Shown here one piece after another: positions 24,382 to 33,386 of a stretch of DNA of 64,000 bases; position 1 is the stretch's first letter, and each line of letters starts with the position of its first letter. The DNA comes from an uncultured Capnocytophaga sp. (GTDB lineage: Bacteria > Bacteroidota > Bacteroidia > Flavobacteriales > Flavobacteriaceae): contig NZ_CALGWU010000006.1 of assembly GCF_937936315.1 (NCBI RefSeq), positions 59,036 to 123,035 on the forward strand, written 5' to 3'. The translations under genes were made by a program, and so were the position numbers. Under the pieces are notes generated by a model that ran no database searches, had not been told where the DNA came from, and worked only from the letters and a program-made list of their open reading frames with translations.

Positions 24382-26484
24382 ATGAAAAAGTTTATTATCA
24401 CTATTGCATGTATGTTGTTTTGTGCACCTCTTCTTTCTGCGCAAACCCTTTTATCTCCTAACGGAAACCTCAAACTCTCATTTCAGATCACTGAAAAAGG
24501 AACTCCTACTTATGCCTTAACTTTCAAAGGCAAAACAGTCATCAGCGAGAGTGCTTTGGGGTTTGTAATCAACCAAAAGGAGGATTTCAATAGCAATTTC
24601 GAAATCACAGAGGTTCAATTTGCTGAAGCTAATACTGTATGGCAACCCGTTTTGGGAGAAAACAAAGAAATACGCGACCATCACAAAGAAATGTTCATCC
24701 GTCTCACTCAGAAAAACAACGGTCGACAATTGTACTTGCGCTTTCGGCTATTTGATGACGGGTTAGGCTTTCGCTATGAGTTCCCTGTGCAAGACAATTT
24801 CCGTCACTTTAGAATTCAAGAAGAACTTACTGCTTTCCAACTTTCAGGTAACCACAAGGCTTTTTGGATTCCCGCTGATTATGATACCAACGAGTTCCCT
24901 ATAACCACTTCTGCCATTTCGGAAATTCCAAAACTTATAGATAAAGTGCGCGAAGAGCCTTTAGCTGCTAAAGCGCCTACTCCCAATGTAGCCGTACAAA
25001 CGCCTTTGATGCTCAAATCAAATGATGGATTATACATCAATCTGCACGAGGCGGCTTTGGTGAATTATCCTTCAATGATGCTCAATGTCAATGCTGCCAA
25101 ACATCAGTTATCAGCTCATTTAGTCCCCGATAAGAATGGGGTAAAAGGCTATGTTCAAACGGGTAGCGTAACACCTTGGCGCACAATAGTAGTAAGCGAT
25201 GACGCTCGCGATATTTTGGCTTCTAACCTTATCCTCAACCTCAACGAACCCTGTAAAATCAACGATACTTCTTGGATTCACCCTACTAAATACATAGGCG
25301 TTTGGTGGGAGTATTTCATAGGAGGCGGTAGTACGTGGGCTTACTCCGATGACCGTGATATTACCATTGGCGTTACCGATTACCAAAAACTAAAACCTAA
25401 CGGACATCACGGTGCTAATAACGAGCACGTGAAGAAATACATCAATTTTGCCGCTCAACACGGTTTTGACGCCGTTCTTGTGGAAGGCTGGAACGAAGGC
25501 TGGGAAGATAACTATGCTTACGACAAAGAGCGCATATACAGCTTTACCAAAGCCTACCCCGATTTTGATGTACAAGCACTACACCAATACGCTGCTAGCA
25601 AAGGTGTAAAACTGATTATGCACCACGAAACGACCTCCTCTGTAGTGGATTACGAACGTCACTTGCACGAGGCTTTCCGCTTTATGAACTACAATGGTTA
25701 TGATGCAGTAAAAACAGGTTATGTAGGACCTATCATTCCGCGCAGCGAATACCACGACGGACAGTGGATGGTAAACCACTACAACTATGTAGCCGAAACC
25801 GCTGCTAAGTACCGCATAATGGTCAATTCTCACGAAGCGGTGCGACCTACCGGTATGAGCCGTACTTACCCTAACTGGGTAGCCCAAGAGAGTGCACGTG
25901 GCACCGAATTTGAATCGTTCAACGGCAATCACCCCGAACATACTACTATCCTTCCCTTCACTCGCTTGATGGGCGGTGCTATGGATTATACTCCTGGTAT
26001 TTTTGAAGGCGATTTGAGCCAATATGGCAACAACAAAGCCAAACTCAGCACTACCCTTGTGAAGCAATTAGCACTCTACGTAACAATGTACAGTCCGTTG
26101 CAAATGGCAGCCGACTTGCCTGAGAACTACGAAAAACACCTCGATGCTTTCCAATTTATCAAAGATGTAGCAGCCGACTGGGATAATACTTACATTTTAG
26201 AAGCCGAACCTGGCGATTACATCACTATTGCCCGCAAAGCCAAAGGTAAAAACGAGTGGTTTGTAGGTGCTATCACCGATGAAAACGCCCGTGAAGCTCT
26301 CATCGATTTTAGCTTTCTACCCAAAGGGAAAACCTATACCGCTACCCTCTACACCGACGGTAAAAATGCCGATTGGCGTACCAACCCCCAAAGTTACTCC
26401 ATCAAAACAATGAAAGTAACTCACAAAACCAAACTCAAACAACGCCTTGCCCCCAGTGGCGGCTTGGCTATAAGCATTAAGTGA
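24382..26484 (+). CDS. susB: Exported glycoside hydrolase family 97 (SusB-like alpha-glucosidase)
   Basis: 700 residues with a signal peptide (about 1-20, ending LSAQ). An N-terminal beta-sandwich (about 25-270) precedes a TIM barrel (about 300-600). Family motifs are WWEY, LVEGWNEGW, MHHETTSSV, VNSHEAVRPTG and YPNWVAQESARG. Glu in MHHE rather than Asp points to the inverting, SusB-type alpha-glucosidase that removes glucose from malto-oligosaccharides in the periplasm. It overlaps the ORF before GH65 and probably shares its transcript. No susC/D pair is in the window. Confidence 0.9.
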   Translation: MKKFIITIACMLFCAPLLSAQTLLSPNGNLKLSFQITEKGTPTYALTFKGKTVISESALGFVINQKEDFNSNFEITEVQFAEANTVWQPVLGENKEIRDHHKEMFIRLTQKNNGRQLYLRFRLFDDGLGFRYEFPVQDNFRHFRIQEELTAFQLSGNHKAFWIPADYDTNEFPITTSAISEIPKLIDKVREEPLAAKAPTPNVAVQTPLMLKSNDGLYINLHEAALVNYPSMMLNVNAAKHQLSAHLVPDKNGVKGYVQTGSVTPWRTIVVSDDARDILASNLILNLNEPCKINDTSWIHPTKYIGVWWEYFIGGGSTWAYSDDRDITIGVTDYQKLKPNGHHGANNEHVKKYINFAAQHGFDAVLVEGWNEGWEDNYAYDKERIYSFTKAYPDFDVQALHQYAASKGVKLIMHHETTSSVVDYERHLHEAFRFMNYNGYDAVKTGYVGPIIPRSEYHDGQWMVNHYNYVAETAAKYRIMVNSHEAVRPTGMSRTYPNWVAQESARGTEFESFNGNHPEHTTILPFTRLMGGAMDYTPGIFEGDLSQYGNNKAKLSTTLVKQLALYVTMYSPLQMAADLPENYEKHLDAFQFIKDVAADWDNTYILEAEPGDYITIARKAKGKNEWFVGAITDENAREALIDFSFLPKGKTYTATLYTDGKNADWRTNPQSYSIKTMKVTHKTKLKQRLAPSGGLAISIK

Positions 26485-26486
26485 TT

Positions 26487-28511
26487 ATGAAACGATTCTT
26501 TTTCCTTCTCAACCTTATTCTTTGCATTTCGGCAAATGCCCAAGACCCGTGGGTGCTCAAAGCAGAGAGCATCGACCCCACTAACTATTACGGGGTTACA
26601 ATAGGCAATGGAATGATAGGAATGCGTTCTTCTGCTGTACCTCTACAAATAGACCAAGTAATCATAGCAGGGCTGTACGATTACGGCAAAAGTAGGGTAG
26701 TTTCGGCTATGCCTAATATCAATCCATTACAACTGCGAATAGCTATTGATTACGAGGATATCAACACTCATTCCGTTAGTGATTTTACTCAAGAATTAGA
26801 GTTGCGCAATGGGGCATTCACAGGGCACTTCAGCTTTAAAAACAAAGCTAAAGTGTCCTACACTTATTATGCCTTAAGGCACTTGCCTCACACCTTGTTG
26901 TTAGATATCAGTATTACCCCTTTGCGCGATATTACACTTCTGGCAGAGAACATTCTAACCACTCCCGAGGGCTTTCGCAACCCTCAAAACTACTCCAATG
27001 AAATCAATCCGCCTCACGCTCATATCCCATTGCTCACTACGGTGGCTCAAACACCAGCAGAAAATGCCAAAGTAGCTGTGAGTAACGCTTTTCTTTTCGA
27101 TAAAAAATACGGTAACGCTCCCCAAATATTGCACGAAATAAGAGACTACAATAGTCACCTAATGCAATTCACTCATAAACTAAAAGCAGGCGAAACCTAT
27201 TCTTTCTCACTAATTGGCAACCTAATAAGCTCTCAGCACTCTGCCGACCCTTACAACCAAGCCGAAAGACTCTGTACTTATGCTTTCTTGCAGGGGCACG
27301 AGGCACTACTTGCAGCACATAACAAACAGTGGGCAAAACTCTGGGAAAGCAACATTGAGATTGAGGGAGACGCACAAGCTAATCAGGACATCCACAATAT
27401 GTTATACCACTTATACGCTTCAGTAAGTGAGCTCCATTCCTTTTCTCTTTCTCCTTATGGGTTAAGCCACACAGGGTATATGGGACACATATTTTGGGAT
27501 ACCGAAATGTGGATGTATCCCCCTTTGCTATTATTGCAACCAAAAATAGCTAAAAACCTCCTCAACTATCGCTTCGAAAGGTTAGAACGCGCCAAACACA
27601 ACGCTGCTCTACACGGTTATCAAGGGGCGATGTTCCCCTGGGAAAGTGCCACATCAGGAGAAGAAGATACCCCCATATGGGCACTCACAGGCACTTATGA
27701 GCACCACATCACTGCCGATGTAGCCATAGCTGTATGGAATTACTATTGTGTAACTAAGGATAAAGAGTGGTTGCACCACATAGGCTACCCCATTTTAGAA
27801 AGTACGGCTACTTTTTGGCAAAGCCGAGTGAGTGAACAAGCTCCCTATCAAATTAAAAACGTAGTATGTGCCGATGAATGGGCTGAAAATGTAGATAACA
27901 ATGCCTATACCAATGCGGCTGCCAAACTGAATTTGCTCTACGCTACTGCGGCTGCCAAAGTATTAGGCATAAAAGCTAACCCACAGTGGAAAACCATAGC
28001 CGAACGGCTTGTTTTCAGCACAATGGATAATGGTGTAACCCGTGAGCACGATAGCTATACGGGGCAAGCTATCAAACAAGCCGATGTAAACCTATTGGCT
28101 TATCCGTTAAAAGTAATTACCAACAAAAAGCAAATACACAAAGATTTAGAGTATTACAAAGACAAAGTACCTTACAACGATACCCCTGCAATGACGCAAG
28201 CTATTTTCTCTCTCTTATACAGCCGATTGGGCGACCGCGAAAAGGCTTATAAGTATTTCACCGAAGCCTACTACCCTAACCTCTTGCCTCCTTTTAGAGT
28301 AATGGCTGAAACCAAAAATGGTAAGACTCCTTATTTCCTCACTGGAGCGGGAGGCGTACTACAAACGGTGATGATGGGCTTTGGAGGCTTAGATATATCC
28401 GAAGAAAAAGGTATACAACAACTAAAAACTGTAATGCCCTCTCATTGGAAAAAAATCACTTTAAAAGGCATCGGAATTGACAAAAAAACATATATCATAT
28501 CAAATGAATAA
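26487..28511 (+). CDS. Exported glycoside hydrolase family 65 protein
   Basis: 674 residues from the ATG at 26487. Signal peptide about 1-20 (ending ANAQ), an N-terminal sandwich beginning near GNGMIGMR, then an (alpha/alpha)6 barrel. The catalytic Glu is in the GH65-type motif ADEWAENVDNNAYTN. GH65 includes disaccharide phosphorylases and acid trehalases. Export argues for a hydrolase such as a trehalase- or kojibiose-type glucosidase (inference). It begins 2 bp after the GH97 stop, so the two enzymes likely degrade the same alpha-glucan pool. Confidence 0.85.
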   Translation: MKRFFFLLNLILCISANAQDPWVLKAESIDPTNYYGVTIGNGMIGMRSSAVPLQIDQVIIAGLYDYGKSRVVSAMPNINPLQLRIAIDYEDINTHSVSDFTQELELRNGAFTGHFSFKNKAKVSYTYYALRHLPHTLLLDISITPLRDITLLAENILTTPEGFRNPQNYSNEINPPHAHIPLLTTVAQTPAENAKVAVSNAFLFDKKYGNAPQILHEIRDYNSHLMQFTHKLKAGETYSFSLIGNLISSQHSADPYNQAERLCTYAFLQGHEALLAAHNKQWAKLWESNIEIEGDAQANQDIHNMLYHLYASVSELHSFSLSPYGLSHTGYMGHIFWDTEMWMYPPLLLLQPKIAKNLLNYRFERLERAKHNAALHGYQGAMFPWESATSGEEDTPIWALTGTYEHHITADVAIAVWNYYCVTKDKEWLHHIGYPILESTATFWQSRVSEQAPYQIKNVVCADEWAENVDNNAYTNAAAKLNLLYATAAAKVLGIKANPQWKTIAERLVFSTMDNGVTREHDSYTGQAIKQADVNLLAYPLKVITNKKQIHKDLEYYKDKVPYNDTPAMTQAIFSLLYSRLGDREKAYKYFTEAYYPNLLPPFRVMAETKNGKTPYFLTGAGGVLQTVMMGFGGLDISEEKGIQQLKTVMPSHWKKITLKGIGIDKKTYIISNE

Positions 28512-30561
28512 ACCTCAATCACACCCCCCTAAAGCCAAACAAATACCTCATATATTCCACGAATTTGGAAAAGAACGCACCGATAATTACTATTGGCTGC
28601 GCGAGCGAGAAAATCCTGATGTTATCGCTTATTTAGAAGCCGAAAACGCTTACTATCAGGCGCAAACAGCACACACCAAACCTTTGCAAGAAACGCTCTT
28701 TGCCGAAATGAAAAGCCGCATCAAAGAGAATGATAGTTCTGTGCCTTATTGCTACAACGGTTATTGGTATCAAACTCGTTATGAAGAAGGTAAGGATTAC
28801 CCTATTTATGTACGCTACAAGGAAACGCTCGAAGCTCCCGAAGAAATTCTTTTCGATTGTAATGCAATGGCTAAAGGTAAAGCCTACTTTCACCTCGATA
28901 GCTTTGCCATAAGCGACGACAATCAGTGGGCTATTTTTGGGGTAGATACAGTATCTCGTAGGCAATATACGCTGCAAATCAAGAACCTCAGCACAGGTGA
29001 AATACTGCCCTATAAAATCAAAAATACAAACGGACAAGCAATTTGGGCAGCCGATAATCGCACCATTTTCTACGTGAAGAACAACATTCAAACCCTGCGC
29101 TCCTTCAAAGTATACCGTCATATTTTGGGTGCTGACCCCAAAGACGATGTACTGATTTTCCACGAAAAAGACGATACTTTCGATGTGTTCGTCTACCGTG
29201 AAAAGTCTCGCAAATACCTCGTGATAGGCAGCGAGAGTACCCTTACATCCGAATATCAAATCTTGAATGCTAATACCCCTCTCGAGCCTTTCAAAGTATT
29301 CCAACCCCGCACACGTGGCTTGGAGTACGACATCGCTCATTATGAGGACTATTTTTATATCCTTACCAATAAAGATGGTGCAACTAACTTCAAACTGATG
29401 CGTACCCCCGAAAGTGCTACAACTTCCGAGCATTGGAAAGAGGTTATAGCCCATCGTCCCGAAGTACGCCTCAATGATATCGAGATTTTCAAAGATTTCT
29501 TGGTAGTCGAAGAAGTGTACAACGGCTTAGAACGTATACAAATACGCTCTTGGAACGGATCAAAAGCGTATTACCTCCCCTTCAACAGCGAAACCTATAC
29601 TGCCTACACTACCCAAAATATAGATTTCAACACCGAATGGTTGCGCTACAACTACCAATCATTAGCAACACCTGCCTCTATTATAGAATACAATATGCGC
29701 ACTGGCGAAGAGCGCCTACTAAAAGAACAAGAAGTATTAGGCGGGAACTTCAACAAAGATAATTATATAGAAGAACGCCTTTGGGCAACTGCCCCCGATG
29801 GAGTAAAAGTCCCTATCTCTCTCGTATATCGCAAAGATATAGTGAAAAACGGACAAAATCCTTTGTTGTTGTACGGGTATGGCTCGTACGGGGTAACCAT
29901 CAACCCTTATTTTTCCACCACCCGTTTGAGCTTGTTAGACAGAGGTTTTATCTATGCTATTGCACATATCCGCGGGGGAGAATATTTAGGTCGCCAATGG
30001 TATGAAGATGGCAAACTTCTCAAAAAGAAAAACACATTTACCGATTTTATCGCTTGTTCTCAGTACCTCATCGCCGAAGGTTACACCTCTCCCGAACATC
30101 TATTTGCCGAAGGTGGATCGGCTGGAGGTTTACTAATGGGTGCCGTGGTGAATATGGCGCCGCAATTGTATAAGGGCATTATCGCATCTGTGCCTTTTGT
30201 GGACGTGGTAACCACAATGCTCGACGATAGTATTCCACTCACTACGGGCGAATACGACGAGTGGGGAAATCCTAATAACAAGGAATATTACAACTATATG
30301 CTCTCCTACTCGCCTTACGATCAAGTGCGCGCTCAAGCCTATCCAGCAATGTATGTGAGTACTGGTTTGCACGACTCACAAGTGCAGTATTGGGAGCCTG
30401 CCAAATGGGTAGCCAAACTGCGCGAACTCAAAACCGATGACCATCCACTGTATTTAGACACTAATATGGAAGCTGGTCACGGCGGTGCTTCAGGACGTTT
30501 TGAAGCCCTAAAAGAAACCGCAAAAGAATACGCTTTTCTGTTAACTTTGCATAGTCAATAA
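28504..30561 (+). CDS. Oligopeptidase B-like S9A peptidase
   Basis: 685 residues from the ATG at 28504, which overlaps the GH65 stop by 8 bp. No signal peptide, so cytoplasmic. A seven-bladed propeller (about 70-410) precedes the alpha/beta hydrolase domain. Catalytic residues are Ser539 in GGSAGG, Asp in GLHDSQV and His in EAGHGG. KERTDNYYWLRERENPDV at the start is typical of PtrB. It would cleave short peptides after basic residues. Linkage to the two glycosidases appears to be transcriptional only. Confidence 0.9.
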   Translation: MNKPQSHPPKAKQIPHIFHEFGKERTDNYYWLRERENPDVIAYLEAENAYYQAQTAHTKPLQETLFAEMKSRIKENDSSVPYCYNGYWYQTRYEEGKDYPIYVRYKETLEAPEEILFDCNAMAKGKAYFHLDSFAISDDNQWAIFGVDTVSRRQYTLQIKNLSTGEILPYKIKNTNGQAIWAADNRTIFYVKNNIQTLRSFKVYRHILGADPKDDVLIFHEKDDTFDVFVYREKSRKYLVIGSESTLTSEYQILNANTPLEPFKVFQPRTRGLEYDIAHYEDYFYILTNKDGATNFKLMRTPESATTSEHWKEVIAHRPEVRLNDIEIFKDFLVVEEVYNGLERIQIRSWNGSKAYYLPFNSETYTAYTTQNIDFNTEWLRYNYQSLATPASIIEYNMRTGEERLLKEQEVLGGNFNKDNYIEERLWATAPDGVKVPISLVYRKDIVKNGQNPLLLYGYGSYGVTINPYFSTTRLSLLDRGFIYAIAHIRGGEYLGRQWYEDGKLLKKKNTFTDFIACSQYLIAEGYTSPEHLFAEGGSAGGLLMGAVVNMAPQLYKGIIASVPFVDVVTTMLDDSIPLTTGEYDEWGNPNNKEYYNYMLSYSPYDQVRAQAYPAMYVSTGLHDSQVQYWEPAKWVAKLRELKTDDHPLYLDTNMEAGHGGASGRFEALKETAKEYAFLLTLHSQ

Positions 30562-30571
30562 AAGCCTTTGT

Positions 30572-30653
30572 GTCATACTTTGTAGGGGCGTTTTGCAAAC
30601 GCCCTTATAGTAACGATTATCTTAATAATCAGTCATTTTTACCTACATTGTAG
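30572..30653 (+). repeat. Dispersed element copy A
   Basis: TGTAGGGGCG-TTTT-GCAAACGCCC palindrome (30581-30604), then GATTATC...ATAATCAGTCATTTTT and a second partial ATTGTAG. It shares modules with 36675-36726, 38031-38150 and 56377-56436. Confidence 0.8.
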
Positions 30654-30834
30654 AAACAATTAGCCAAGCACTCTATTTAAAAATTTGACATATGGCTTTT
30701 TAGCCTCTCAACAAATATAAGAAACTCCTGTTTTATAATTCACTTAAAACATTATAAATCTTGTTTTTATAACTGTAAATTCAAATAATAGAACAAACCC
30801 TATTATTTGAATTTTATTTTTTTCCCTCAATTAT

Positions 30835-30865
30835 TTGCTCACCTTATTTTTTTTTCGTAAAATTG
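30835..30865 (+). promoter_or_regulatory. mreB promoter
   Basis: TTG 30835-30837, 20 nt, TAAAATTG 30858-30865 (one mismatch to TAnnTTTG). Confidence 0.55.
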
Positions 30866-30943
30866 CACCCGCTAAAAAAGTGTCCTTTCAGATACTTAAC
30901 TAATTGATTTTTAAAATAAACATACAACAGAAAGAAATAAAAT

Positions 30944-31972
30944 ATGGGTTTTTTTGATTTCTTAACAGAAGAAATAGCTATAGATTTGGGTACTGCCAAC
31001 ACTCTTATCATCCATAATGATAAGGTTGTGGTGGATAGTCCTTCTATTGTAGCATTGGATAGAACTAATAAAAAAATCATAGCCGTAGGTCAAGAAGCTC
31101 GCTTGATGCAAGGTAAAACTCACCCTAACATCACTACCGTACGTCCTTTGAAAGACGGGGTAATTGCCGACTTCGACGCTTCCGAGCAAATGATTGGTAT
31201 GCTCATCAAAAGTATCCCTGCTTTGCGCAAACGCTTCTTTTCTCCATCATTGCGCATGGTGGTATGTATCCCTTCTGGAATTACCGAAGTAGAAACTCGC
31301 GCCGTACGCGAATCATGTGAACGCGTAAACGGCAAGGAAATCTATCTCGTACACGAACCAATGGCAGCCGCTATCGGTATTGGCCTCGATATTATGCAAC
31401 CTAAAGGTAATATGATTATCGATATAGGTGGGGGTACTACCGAAATCGCGGTCATTGCTCTTGGGGGTATCGTTTGCGACAAATCAGTGAAAATCGCAGG
31501 TGACATCTTCAACTCCGATATCGTTCACTATATGCGTACCCAGCACAACCTCTATGTAGGTGAAAGTACTGCCGAGAATATCAAAATCACCGTAGGTGCT
31601 GCCACCGAAGACCTCGATGCTCCACCCGATGACATTATGGTACAAGGGCGTGACTTGCTCACTGGTAAACCTAAACAAGTGCAAGTATCTTACCGCGAAA
31701 TGGTGAAAGCTCTCGATAAATCTATCTTGCGCATTGAGGATGCTATTATGGAAACGCTTTCTCAAACACCTCCTGAACTCGCTGCCGATATCTACAATAC
31801 TGGTATTTATATGGCTGGCGGTGGTTCTATGCTCCGCGGTTTAGACAAGCGCATCTCTATGAAAACCGACCTCCCCGTATACGTAGCCGAAGATCCTTTG
31901 CGCGCCGTAGTACGTGGTACCGGTATCACCCTAAAAAATATCAATAAATTTAGAAGCATCTTACTTAAATAG
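30944..31972 (+). CDS. mreB: Rod shape-determining actin homologue
   Basis: 342 residues, standard length. Actin-fold nucleotide motifs: phosphate-1 IDLGTANT (about 13-20), phosphate-2 IDIGGGTTEIAV, and the adenosine motif YMAGGGSMLRGLD. Forms membrane-bound filaments that guide lateral wall synthesis with MreC, MreD and PBP2, all encoded downstream. A strong inverted pair of heptamer arrays separates it from mreC. Confidence 0.97.
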   Translation: MGFFDFLTEEIAIDLGTANTLIIHNDKVVVDSPSIVALDRTNKKIIAVGQEARLMQGKTHPNITTVRPLKDGVIADFDASEQMIGMLIKSIPALRKRFFSPSLRMVVCIPSGITEVETRAVRESCERVNGKEIYLVHEPMAAAIGIGLDIMQPKGNMIIDIGGGTTEIAVIALGGIVCDKSVKIAGDIFNSDIVHYMRTQHNLYVGESTAENIKITVGAATEDLDAPPDDIMVQGRDLLTGKPKQVQVSYREMVKALDKSILRIEDAIMETLSQTPPELAADIYNTGIYMAGGGSMLRGLDKRISMKTDLPVYVAEDPLRAVVRGTGITLKNINKFRSILLK

Positions 31973-31973
31973 G

Positions 31974-32035
31974 AGATAAGAGGTAAGAGGTAAGAAACGG
32001 AACCTCACTTCTTATCTCTTACCTCTTACTTCTTA
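31974..32035 (+). repeat. Inverted pair of heptamer arrays, AGGTAAG / CTTCTTA
   Basis: Left arm AGATAAG, AGGTAAG, AGGTAAG (31974-31994). Right arm CTTCTTA, TCTCTTA, CCTCTTA, CTTCTTA (32008-32035). The arms are complementary with few mismatches and would form a stem of about 25 bp in the mreB-mreC transcript. Confidence 0.85.
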
Positions 32036-32046
32036 GCTAAATAACT

Positions 32047-32883
32047 ATGAACCAAATCATCCAATTTTTCATCAGAACGAGGAACTTTTGTGTGTTCCTC
32101 CTGCTGTTTCTATGCGCTATTGGTTTGGTTTTTAGAAGTAATTATTACCCTCAGAGCGCCTATATCAATTCAGCAAATGCCATATCAGGAAAGCTCTATG
32201 CATTTTCTAACTATTGGGCTCAGTACTTCAATTTGAGAAGCCAAAATGAAGCCTTAACTGAAGAAAACCGCATCTTGCGTGACCAAGTGCTGCAAATGCA
32301 AGAACAATTGCGACAAACAGGAAGTGCTGATAGTCTCGGCTTTGCTACTACCGATTCACTGAAATACAAGGTCATAAAAGCTAATGTCATCAATAATAGT
32401 TTCCGCCTGAAAAATAACTACCTCACTATTGATAAAGGTAGTAAAGATGGTGTAAAGCAAGATATGGGCGTACTATCACCACGTGGCGTTATAGGGATTG
32501 TAGAAAATACTTCTGGTCGTTTTGCAACTGTACAAAGTGTGCTCAACAGCCGCTCAGCACTCAATGCAATGGTAAAACGCACTCAGCATTTTGGTTCACT
32601 CCACTGGAACACCAAAGAAGTAAACAAGGTACAATTGCTCGAAGTACCTAATATCGCTCCTATTCAAAACGGCGATACCATTGTAACAGGCGGTATGTCC
32701 AATATTTTTCCTAAAGGAATCCCTATTGGTAAAATTGTACATTTCGAGAAAAGCAAGTTCGATAATACCTTCATCATCGATGTATGGCTCTTTACCGATA
32801 TGTCTAACCTCGATTATGTTTACCTCATTGAAAACAAAGATAAAGACGCTATTTCAGCCTTAGAAAAACAAAACCCAAAATGA
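32047..32883 (+). CDS. mreC: Rod shape-determining protein MreC
   Basis: 278 residues. One N-terminal transmembrane helix (about 13-31), a coiled coil (about 60-92, LRSQNEALTEENRILRDQ), then the periplasmic beta domain with VINNSFRLKNNYLTIDKGS and the conserved GVVG-like RGVIGIVE. Bridges MreB to the elongation synthases. Its last codon overlaps the mreD start (ATGA). Confidence 0.93.
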   Translation: MNQIIQFFIRTRNFCVFLLLFLCAIGLVFRSNYYPQSAYINSANAISGKLYAFSNYWAQYFNLRSQNEALTEENRILRDQVLQMQEQLRQTGSADSLGFATTDSLKYKVIKANVINNSFRLKNNYLTIDKGSKDGVKQDMGVLSPRGVIGIVENTSGRFATVQSVLNSRSALNAMVKRTQHFGSLHWNTKEVNKVQLLEVPNIAPIQNGDTIVTGGMSNIFPKGIPIGKIVHFEKSKFDNTFIIDVWLFTDMSNLDYVYLIENKDKDAISALEKQNPK

Positions 32884-33386
32884 CGCACCCACTTGTAAAA
32901 AATACATTTCTATTCATAGCATTAGTACTTTTGCAAGTGCTTATTTTCAATCATATAGAGTACTGGGGCTATGTAAACCCGATGATTTACATCGTATTCC
33001 TTTTGGTAGCTCCTTATCGTGAAAACCAAGTACCCAATCTGTTAGCTGCCTTCGCTATAGGTCTCTGTATAGATATTTTTTCTAACACTGGAGGCTTGCA
33101 CGCTGCTAGTAGTGTACTAATAGCCTATTGCCGACAAAGTATCTTGCTCATCGTTTTTGGCAGGAATTTTGAATATCAAGAAATGGATTTAGCAAGCTAT
33201 CCATTCACCAAAATCTTTAGTTATACAACCCTAATGGTGGTAGTGCATCACACCCTATTCTATTTCTTAGAAATATTCAATTTCAATCATTTGTTACTTA
33301 CTTTTACTAAAATTATAGGGGCATCTATCTTCACTATCATCGTTTGTTTGCTCACTATTTATCTGTTTAGTAAAAATAAGAAATGA
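32880..33386 (+). CDS. mreD: Rod shape-determining protein MreD
   Basis: 168 residues with five to six transmembrane helices and no sizeable soluble domain. The position between mreC and mrdA, with ATGA overlaps on both sides, and the NPMIYIVFLLVAPYR motif support MreD. Confidence 0.9.
   Translation: MTHPLVKNTFLFIALVLLQVLIFNHIEYWGYVNPMIYIVFLLVAPYRENQVPNLLAAFAIGLCIDIFSNTGGLHAASSVLIAYCRQSILLIVFGRNFEYQEMDLASYPFTKIFSYTTLMVVVHHTLFYFLEIFNFNHLLLTFTKIIGASIFTIIVCLLTIYLFSKNKK

Larger units (their letters stand above)
30562..30943. other. Non-coding gap before mreB
   Basis: 380 bp with no gene. It contains one dispersed element (30572-30653), AT-rich sequence, and the mreB promoter (30835-30865). The 5' UTR of mreB would be about 70 nt. 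I see no RNA gene. Confidence 0.6.

Noticed and set aside
25579..26067. 162-codon antisense frame inside GH97
   Set aside because: GH97 motifs run through the same DNA on the plus strand; the antisense product has no domain features.
28633..29454. 273-codon open frame on the minus strand inside the oligopeptidase gene
   Set aside because: It mirrors the codon pattern of a well-supported S9A gene and has no recognisable motif.
30572..30653. Insertion sequence remnant
   Set aside because: The palindromic element recurs without any transposase fragment or consistent terminal repeats; a REP/MITE-like label fits better.
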